A stretch of DNA of 36,550 nt. It comes from an uncultured Clostridia bacterium (lineage in GTDB: Bacteria > Bacillota > Clostridia > Christensenellales > UBA1242). The stretch spans positions 1 to 36,550 of the forward strand of contig CALWRJ010000022.1 in the NCBI GenBank assembly GCA_944383915.1, read 5' to 3'. Shown here one piece after another: positions 32,506 through 36,550 of the stretch (positions are counted from its first letter, which is position 1; every line of letters starts with the position of its first letter). A program made the translations under genes and the position numbers. Under the pieces are notes generated by a model. That model made no database searches, was not told the DNA's origin, and worked only from the letters and a program-made list of their open reading frames with translations.

Positions 32506-32581
32506 GAATAATTGGTGTTATTTCGTGTGAGCCACCATAAATTCCAGAACTACTATCGTATTCAAAAATAATTCTTTCCAT
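32495..32581 (-). pseudogene. 28-codon open frame, possible gene remnant
   Basis: An ATG at 32581 on the minus strand opens a 28-residue frame (starts MERIIFEYDSSSGIYGG) that stops inside the AGTACTATGCA repeat cluster. It lies just beyond the synthetase stop codon on the same strand. The composition looks protein-like, but there is no clear ribosome binding site. It could be a small gene or the truncated 5' end of a larger one. Confidence 0.3.
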
Positions 32582-32600
32582 AGGTTTTAATCTTTTATGT

Positions 32601-34706
32601 TTATTCTAAAACAATTCGAGCATCGACAGTAAGCAAGCGTCCTTTGTCGTCTATCATTAGGGGATTTGCGTCAATTTCGGCAATTTCAGGAAAATCAGTT
32701 ACAAGTTGGCTAAGGCGAAGGAGCGTTTCCTCAACAATTTTTAGGTCAGTTGCCATTCCACCACGCACAAACCCCATAATATTTTTTGCCTTTGTGGCGT
32801 TTACTAAATCTTTGGCATCTTGCATAGTTAGAGGGCAGGGGCGGAAAGCAACTTCGTGCAAAGCCTCTACAAAAATTCCACCCAAACCAAACATAAGTTG
32901 GTGAACATCGCCTTTTTTAACAACTCCTGCGACAAGTTCACGATTCGCGCCTGTTACTTGTTGCATTACGACAATACCATCAAGACTTTCTACCAAATTT
33001 GCTTTATTTAATCTATCTACAAGCCTATTCCACCAAAAACCGAGTTCCTCCTCGTTGTTGATATTTGTAATTACACCGCCGATATCCGTCTTGTGCGTAA
33101 CAGTTTTACTTGACAATTTTAATACTACGGGATAACTAATTTGGTTGGAAATTTCTTTCGCGTCTTTTAAAGTTTGCGCTATGCCAAATCGGGGTAGGGG
33201 AAGTCCGTACGCGCCGAAAATTTGTAGGCTCTGCATAGTTGTAAGTTGTTTTATGCCTTGCGATTTTGCGCTCTCCATAATTTCACGAGCGCGATTTTTA
33301 TCGATATTAAGATTTGGAGTTGCTTCATCACCGCGATTAAGGTAATTTTTCCTTTCAATAAGGCGCGAAATTCCGTGAATTGCATCAACCATAAAATTGA
33401 ATGTCGGGATATCGAATGAAGGAATTTCTTGCTTTACCAAATCATCAAAATCAGGTGTTGTCATATAAACAGCCACAATCGGCTTGTTCGGGTGCTTTGC
33501 TTTTAAATTTTCGAGATATTTACTAATATTTATATCGTTTCGCCCTGCAATGTATAGGTAAATTACAAGCAAAATGTCGACTTCGCGCGCGTTTAGTAAA
33601 ATTTCCGCCGCGCTTTCGTATTGTTCGGCAGTCGCACTCGCGATTACATCAACAGGGTTTGCAACGCTCGCTTGTGGCGGAAGGACTGCACGAAGTTTAT
33701 TTACCGTGCTTGTGCTCAAATTTGCAAGGGGAATGTGGTAGTCGTTAGCGGTATCCGTTGCCAAAATTCCAGGACCGCCAGCATTTGTAATAATTGCTAG
33801 ATTATCGCCTTTTGGTAAGGGGCATTTAGAAAAAACTTGCGCGGTGTTGAACAAATCGCGTAGGTAAATTTCTCTAATTACGCCACTGCTCGCAAAAAGT
33901 CCGTTTGCCGTTGAATCGTCCCCAGCGAGACTTCCCGTGTGCGAAACACTCGCTTTTGCTCCGCGTTCACTGCGCCCAGCCTTAATAATTAAAATTGGCT
34001 TTTTCTTTGAAATTCGAGTTGCGATTTCGCGGAAGCGAATTGTGTCGGGGATACTCTCCAAATACATTAAAATTTGCTTAATGTTGTCGTCCCGCTCCCA
34101 CATTTCGAGTACATCAAGTGAATTAATTTGCGCTTGATTTCCAAGTGATATCATTTGCGCTAAGCCGATTTTTAGGTTAGGTAGCAAGTTAATAATTCCG
34201 CTTGCAAGCGCGCCAGACTGTGTGGCAAAACCAATACTTCCTTTTTCTGCTTGAATAGGCGCAAAGCAACCATTAAAGCGGACATTTTCATCATTATTAA
34301 TAACTCCTAAACAGTTTGGACCTAAAATATTTATATTGTTTTGATTGCAATAGTCTACGAGTTCATCTTGTAGAATTTTTCCTTGCTCGCCAACTTCTTT
34401 AAAGCCACTCGAAACGACAATCACATTTTTGATATTTGCTTTATTGCATTGTTGCACGACACTCAATACATTTTGCGCGGGTACGGCAATAATAGCCACA
34501 TCAATCGCGCTCGGCACATCTAAAATGCTAGGGTAGCAAGCCACACCTTCGATTTCAGTGTATTTTGGATTGACTCCAAAAATTTTTCCGTTAAATCTAG
34601 CATTAGTCGCTCTTTTTAAAAGTTCGTTACCAACGCTACTTGGCTTTGGACTTGCTCCAATTATTGCAATAGTTTTAGGGTTCATCATTTTTGTTAAATC
34701 TTTCAT
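32601..34706 (-). CDS. Acyl-CoA synthetase (NDP-forming), acetate-CoA ligase ADP-forming type
   Basis: A 701-residue fused alpha-beta enzyme converting acyl-CoA, ADP and phosphate to the acid, CoA and ATP (or the reverse). Domain order: CoA-binding Rossmann domain (about 8-130; AIIGASPKPSSVGN and NILGPNCLGVIN), two succinyl-CoA-ligase-like domains (about 150-290 and 300-460), and an ATP-grasp domain (about 480-700; VVLKLSSKTVTHKTDIGGV, then MFGLGGIFVEAL). His256 in VSHTGSLAGDD matches the phosphohistidine site of the family. AAAGGAG precedes the ATG. It probably yields ATP at the end of fermentation (acetate or branched-chain acids). It has its own promoter. Confidence 0.93.
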   Translation of the reverse strand: MKDLTKMMNPKTIAIIGASPKPSSVGNELLKRATNARFNGKIFGVNPKYTEIEGVACYPSILDVPSAIDVAIIAVPAQNVLSVVQQCNKANIKNVIVVSSGFKEVGEQGKILQDELVDYCNQNNINILGPNCLGVINNDENVRFNGCFAPIQAEKGSIGFATQSGALASGIINLLPNLKIGLAQMISLGNQAQINSLDVLEMWERDDNIKQILMYLESIPDTIRFREIATRISKKKPILIIKAGRSERGAKASVSHTGSLAGDDSTANGLFASSGVIREIYLRDLFNTAQVFSKCPLPKGDNLAIITNAGGPGILATDTANDYHIPLANLSTSTVNKLRAVLPPQASVANPVDVIASATAEQYESAAEILLNAREVDILLVIYLYIAGRNDINISKYLENLKAKHPNKPIVAVYMTTPDFDDLVKQEIPSFDIPTFNFMVDAIHGISRLIERKNYLNRGDEATPNLNIDKNRAREIMESAKSQGIKQLTTMQSLQIFGAYGLPLPRFGIAQTLKDAKEISNQISYPVVLKLSSKTVTHKTDIGGVITNINNEEELGFWWNRLVDRLNKANLVESLDGIVVMQQVTGANRELVAGVVKKGDVHQLMFGLGGIFVEALHEVAFRPCPLTMQDAKDLVNATKAKNIMGFVRGGMATDLKIVEETLLRLSQLVTDFPEIAEIDANPLMIDDKGRLLTVDARIVLE

Positions 34707-34769
34707 AAAATCGTCTCCTTTGTAGTAGTGTGCTTCATTTTTTTATTTTAAAGCACAAAATTTATAATT

Positions 34770-34797
34770 ATTATACTCTAAAACTTCCTTTTTTCAA
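34770..34797 (-). promoter_or_regulatory. Promoter of the acyl-CoA synthetase gene
   Basis: On the minus strand, TTGAAA (34797-34792), 16 bp, TATAAT (34775-34770). It gives a leader of about 55 nt. Confidence 0.7.
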
Positions 34798-34840
34798 AAT
34801 GATTTGATAAATTATATATACTAAAATTACAAAAATAAAA

Positions 34841-34865
34841 AAAACAGGTTTGAAAACCTGTTTAT
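34841..34865 (-). terminator. Orphan intrinsic terminator upstream of the synthetase
   Basis: On the minus strand, AAACAGGT and ACCTGTTT around a TTTC loop, followed by eight T. It lies upstream of the synthetase promoter, and no gene is seen between it and the tRNA operon. It would end a minus-strand transcript from 34870-35080, or act as a leader attenuator if an additional promoter exists upstream. Confidence 0.7.
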
Positions 34866-35060
34866 ATAGTCTAATATAAGTTATCTATCATATTCTCTGT
34901 TATATTGTCTATTGTCAATAGTTTTTAACAAAAAAATACAAATTGTCAATAGTTTAATGAATTGTATTTTAATGCTGAATTATCTTTTTTATATATAGTT
35001 GGCAAAAAATTTAAATTAATTAGTCGTTATTAAAAAACTAAAAAAATTTATAAAATTCTG
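34866..35060. other. AT-rich intergenic region with a 13-bp direct repeat
   Basis: TTGTCAATAGTTT occurs at 34912-34924 and again at 34943-34955, a 31-bp spacing. On the minus strand each contains TTGACA, but no good -10 lies at a normal distance. No gene is visible. Confidence 0.4.
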
Positions 35061-35089
35061 TTGACAAATTATAAAAATTAATGTATCAT
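35061..35089 (+). promoter_or_regulatory. Promoter of the tRNA operon
   Basis: Consensus TTGACA (35061-35066), 17 bp, TATCAT (35084-35089). The transcript would start near 35096, 14 bases before tRNA-Pro. Confidence 0.85.
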
Positions 35090-35109
35090 TGAATCGTTAT
35101 ATCACCTTA

Positions 35110-35185
35110 CGGGGTGTAGCGCAGTTGGTAGCGCACATGGTTTGGGACCATGGGGCCGAAGGTTCGAGTCCTTTCACCCCGACCA
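35110..35185 (+). tRNA. tRNA-Pro(TGG)
   Basis: A 76-nt cloverleaf. The acceptor CGGGGTG pairs with CACCCCG; the anticodon loop is TTTGGGA with anticodon TGG; the T-arm GGTTCGAGTCC is intact; CCA is encoded. First gene of the operon. Confidence 0.96.
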
Positions 35186-35208
35186 TTACCGATATAACGG
35201 TTTTTTAT

Positions 35209-35285
35209 GGCTCAGTAGCTCAGTTGGTTAGAGCGCCGCCCTGTCACGGCGGAGGTCGTGGGTTCGAGCCCCATCTGAGTCGCCA
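35209..35285 (+). tRNA. tRNA-Asp(GTC)
   Basis: A 77-nt cloverleaf. The acceptor GGCTCAG pairs with CTGAGTC (one G-U); the anticodon loop is CTGTCAC with anticodon GTC; the discriminator is G as expected for Asp; CCA is encoded. Confidence 0.96.
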
Positions 35286-35397
35286 TTCTCAAAGTATTCT
35301 TTGAGATAAAGACGACTAGAAATTTCGTATTTTGATATTTTAAAATTAGATTTTGTCGTTTTTTGTTTAATTAGGACCAACCTTACTAATTTTTTAT

Positions 35398-35474
35398 GGG
35401 ACTTTAGCTCAGTTGGTTAGAGCGTCCGGCTCATAACCGGATGGTCCAAGGTTCGAGTCCTTGAAGTCCCACCA
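35398..35474 (+). tRNA. tRNA with CAT anticodon: elongator Met or Ile2
   Basis: A 77-nt cloverleaf. The acceptor GGGACTT pairs with AAGTCCC; the anticodon loop is CTCATAA; CCA is encoded. A normal G1-C72 pair and no GGG/CCC anticodon stem rule out the initiator. The CTCATAA loop and the A73 discriminator also fit the lysidine-modified Ile2 tRNA, which I slightly favour. Confidence 0.9.
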
Positions 35475-35518
35475 TTTAGTAAGGTTTTATTTAGGGACAA
35501 AAGGCTTGTTTTTTGCAA

Positions 35519-35594
35519 GCCCCGGTAGCTCAGTTGGTAGAGCATAGGACTGAAAATCCTTGTGTCGGGGGTTCGAGTCCCCCCTGGGGCACCA
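35519..35594 (+). tRNA. tRNA-Phe(GAA)
   Basis: A 76-nt cloverleaf. The acceptor GCCCCGG pairs with CTGGGGC (one G-U); the anticodon loop is CTGAAAA with anticodon GAA; CCA is encoded. Its 3' end is repeated downstream at 35718-35737 and 35875-35897. Confidence 0.96.
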
Positions 35595-35940
35595 TTGACA
35601 CGGAAGTGTCATAGAAATAGGTGGGGGACTCTCACCCCCGGATTGCGATTAAGCAAATCGGTATGTGATTTACTCCGCCCGCGATTACGGGGGTCTTACG
35701 AAAAAAGTTTTCGTAACGAGTCCCCCCTGGGGCACCAATCGAATACATAGTACAAATTATGTATTCGAATATACGAGTGTTTTCTATAAGGGGACTCGAA
35801 CGGGCACGTTAAGAAATAAGTTGCCAGTGGCAAGTTTTTAGTGCCCCGGCGTGAAAGCACCGAAAGGTGCGGAGCGAGTCCCCCCCTAAAGGCACCATTG
35901 ACACGAAAGTGTCATAGAAATGGGGGACACTTGCCCCGAA
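35595..35940 (+). repeat. Hairpin array with tRNA-Phe 3'-end copies
   Basis: A run of closely spaced hairpins with unrelated stems: GACAC-GGAA-GTGTC (35597-35610), GGGGG/CCCCC (35623-35639), TTACGAAAA/TTTTCGTAA (35696-35716), an 11-bp stem TCGAATACATA/TATGTATTCGA (35739-35768), TTGCC-AGT-GGCAA (35821-35833), GCACC-GAAA-GGTGC (35857-35870) and GACAC-GAAA-GTGTC (near 35899-35912). Among them are a direct copy of the last 20 bases of tRNA-Phe (35718-35737), an inverted T-arm piece GGGGACTCGAACGGGCAC (35790-35807), and a 45-bp near copy of the tRNA-Phe end plus its trailer (35875-35920). It probably lies inside the tRNA precursor. Confidence 0.7.
35843..35897 (+). pseudogene. tRNA-Phe-derived remnant
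   Basis: It starts with GCCCCGG, the tRNA-Phe acceptor 5' strand, and ends with CGAGTCCCCCCC, a changed acceptor strand and GGCACCA. The D-arm and anticodon arm are missing and a GCACC-GAAA-GGTGC hairpin stands in their place. It cannot act as a normal tRNA. Confidence 0.4.
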
Positions 35941-35967
35941 ATTTAAAAATATCTGTTAGGTTTATAT

Positions 35968-36043
35968 GCTGGCGTGGCTCAATTGGCAGAGCAGCTGACT
36001 TGTAATCAGCAGGTTGATGGTTCGATTCCATTCGCCAGCTCCA
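35968..36043 (+). tRNA. tRNA-Thr(TGT)
   Basis: A 76-nt cloverleaf. The acceptor GCTGGCG pairs with CGCCAGC; the anticodon loop is CTTGTAA with anticodon TGT; the discriminator is T; CCA is encoded. Confidence 0.96.
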
Positions 36044-36081
36044 TTACTAACAGATATACAAGGAATTATTTCCTTTATTAT

Positions 36082-36167
36082 GGGAGCTTTCCAGAGTGGC
36101 CAAATGGAGCAGACTGTAAATCTGTTGTCGGAAGACTTCCGGGGTTCGAATCCCTGAGCTCCCACCA
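36082..36167 (+). tRNA. tRNA-Tyr(GTA)
   Basis: An 86-nt class II tRNA with a long variable arm. The acceptor GGGAGCT pairs with AGCTCCC; the anticodon loop is CTGTAAA with anticodon GTA; CCA is encoded. Last tRNA of the operon. Confidence 0.96.
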
Positions 36168-36179
36168 CAAGTCAAGGAG

Positions 36180-36222
36180 AACGAGAAAACTTGCACGCGT
36201 AAGCGTGAAGTACTCGTTTTTT
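36180..36222 (+). terminator. Terminator of the tRNA operon
   Basis: A long interrupted stem: AACGA with TCGTT outside, ACTT with AAGT in the middle, and CACGC-GTAA-GCGTG at the tip, followed by six T. It starts 12 bases after tRNA-Tyr. Confidence 0.85.
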
Positions 36223-36273
36223 ATTTTGCGTTACACTTGCGTATAAGCATATATAAAAACGATGTGCTTTCAT

Positions 36274-36536
36274 ATTGCGTAGCAATGTGCAAGTTTTTGA
36301 GTGGCTTGCGCAGTGGTCTACCGCAAGGCAGTTTACTGCCGCGGCTAGACAAAATCTCCTTGCGTTGCTAAAATATCGTAAATGATAGACGAGTGTTTTT
36401 TGTTTTTGTGCTTGGCAATGCCAAGCGGATTCGAACCCTTTGGGGTTCGCTCCGTTACGCGAAAAAATTTCGCTCCACTATCACGCCTGCCAAGACGCAA
36501 GGTCTTGTCCAATTTGCTGATACTTGCCACAGGCAA
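36274..36536. repeat. Second hairpin array at the window end
   Basis: Hairpins in sequence: ATTGC-GTA-GCAAT (36274-36286), CTTGCG/CGCAAG (36305-36327), GGCAGT-TT-ACTGCC (36327-36340), CTTGGC-AAT-GCCAAG (36411-36425), CGAACCC-TTTG-GGGTTCG (36432-36449, extended outside by CGGA/TCCG), GCGAAA-AAA-TTTCGC (36459-36473), CAAGAC/GTCTTG (36491-36507) and TTGCC-ACA-GGCAA (36524-36536). GGATTCGAACC resembles an inverted tRNA T-arm. The last hairpin is an inverted relative of the one at 35821. On the minus strand GTGATAGTGG also occurs at 15543 in element E2. There is no complete tRNA and no credible coding frame. Confidence 0.6.
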
Positions 36537-36550
36537 TTATCTTTTTCGCA

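Noticed and set aside
35575-35897. Integrated element between tRNA-Phe attachment sites
   Set aside because: The intervals between copies are about 140-160 bp and contain no integrase or cargo gene.
36411-36500. Possible tRNA on the minus strand, because of GGTTCGAATCC
   Set aside because: The T-stem does not pair correctly and there is no anticodon arm or acceptor stem of the right length. The motif is part of a hairpin.
36345-36536. 63-residue open frame on the minus strand
   Set aside because: It lies entirely in the hairpin array, and its codons follow the palindromes, not any protein pattern.

Overview
The window is AT-rich DNA of bacterial chromosome type. Purine-rich Shine-Dalgarno sites (AGGAG/GGAGG), near-consensus sigma-A promoters with 16-17 bp spacers, intrinsic terminators, LysM and SpoVB/MurJ-type genes, and one-membrane surface proteins with no outer-membrane machinery all point to a low-GC Gram-positive, most likely an uncultured Clostridia-like Bacillota. 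The species cannot be named from the sequence alone.

Layout. 1-3.8 kb: a repeat-filled stretch, then a lemA-DUF2207 pair. 3.8-12.9 kb: two very large exported proteins, a lipoprotein of about 17 carboxypeptidase-regulatory-like Ig-fold repeats and an MBG-repeat protein with a C-terminal membrane anchor. 13.3-15.2 kb: a two-LysM protein and a SpoVB/MurJ-like flippase. 15.9-17.0 kb: a DUF421-DUF4363 pair. 17.1-19.1 kb, minus strand: a HAD phosphatase, a small membrane protein and an XRE regulator. 19.7-27.7 kb: ftsH, two membrane proteins of unknown role (one resembling a signal peptidase without its catalytic residues), an OLD/RecF-like ATPase and metG. 28.0-31.3 kb, minus strand: a tight five-gene run of GNAT, YhhN-like, gamma-glutamylcyclotransferase-like, phosphodiesterase-family and GtrA genes. 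31.5-34.7 kb: an orphan protein of unknown family and an ADP-forming acyl-CoA synthetase. 35.1-36.2 kb: a six-gene tRNA operon (Pro, Asp, Met or Ile2, Phe, Thr, Tyr) with its own promoter and terminator.

The most unusual content is between the genes. At least four loci (3232-3558, 15327-15719, 18606-18858, 19299-19589), with partial copies elsewhere, share one architecture. Inverted arms made of the heptamer AATTAGC, often ending AGTTA, flank a non-coding core. The arms are capped on the outside by short near-perfect hairpins whose stems differ from copy to copy while the flanks stay constant. Cores contain GC-rich palindromes and hairpins that covary between copies, including a candidate four-helix junction. 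These elements abut or overlap gene 3' ends and supply stop codons to two proteins. No transposase is present. I consider this the best candidate for an undescribed MITE/REP-like hairpin-cassette system.

A second kind of hairpin array lies between and after the tRNA genes. It includes repeated and inverted pieces of the tRNA-Phe 3' end.
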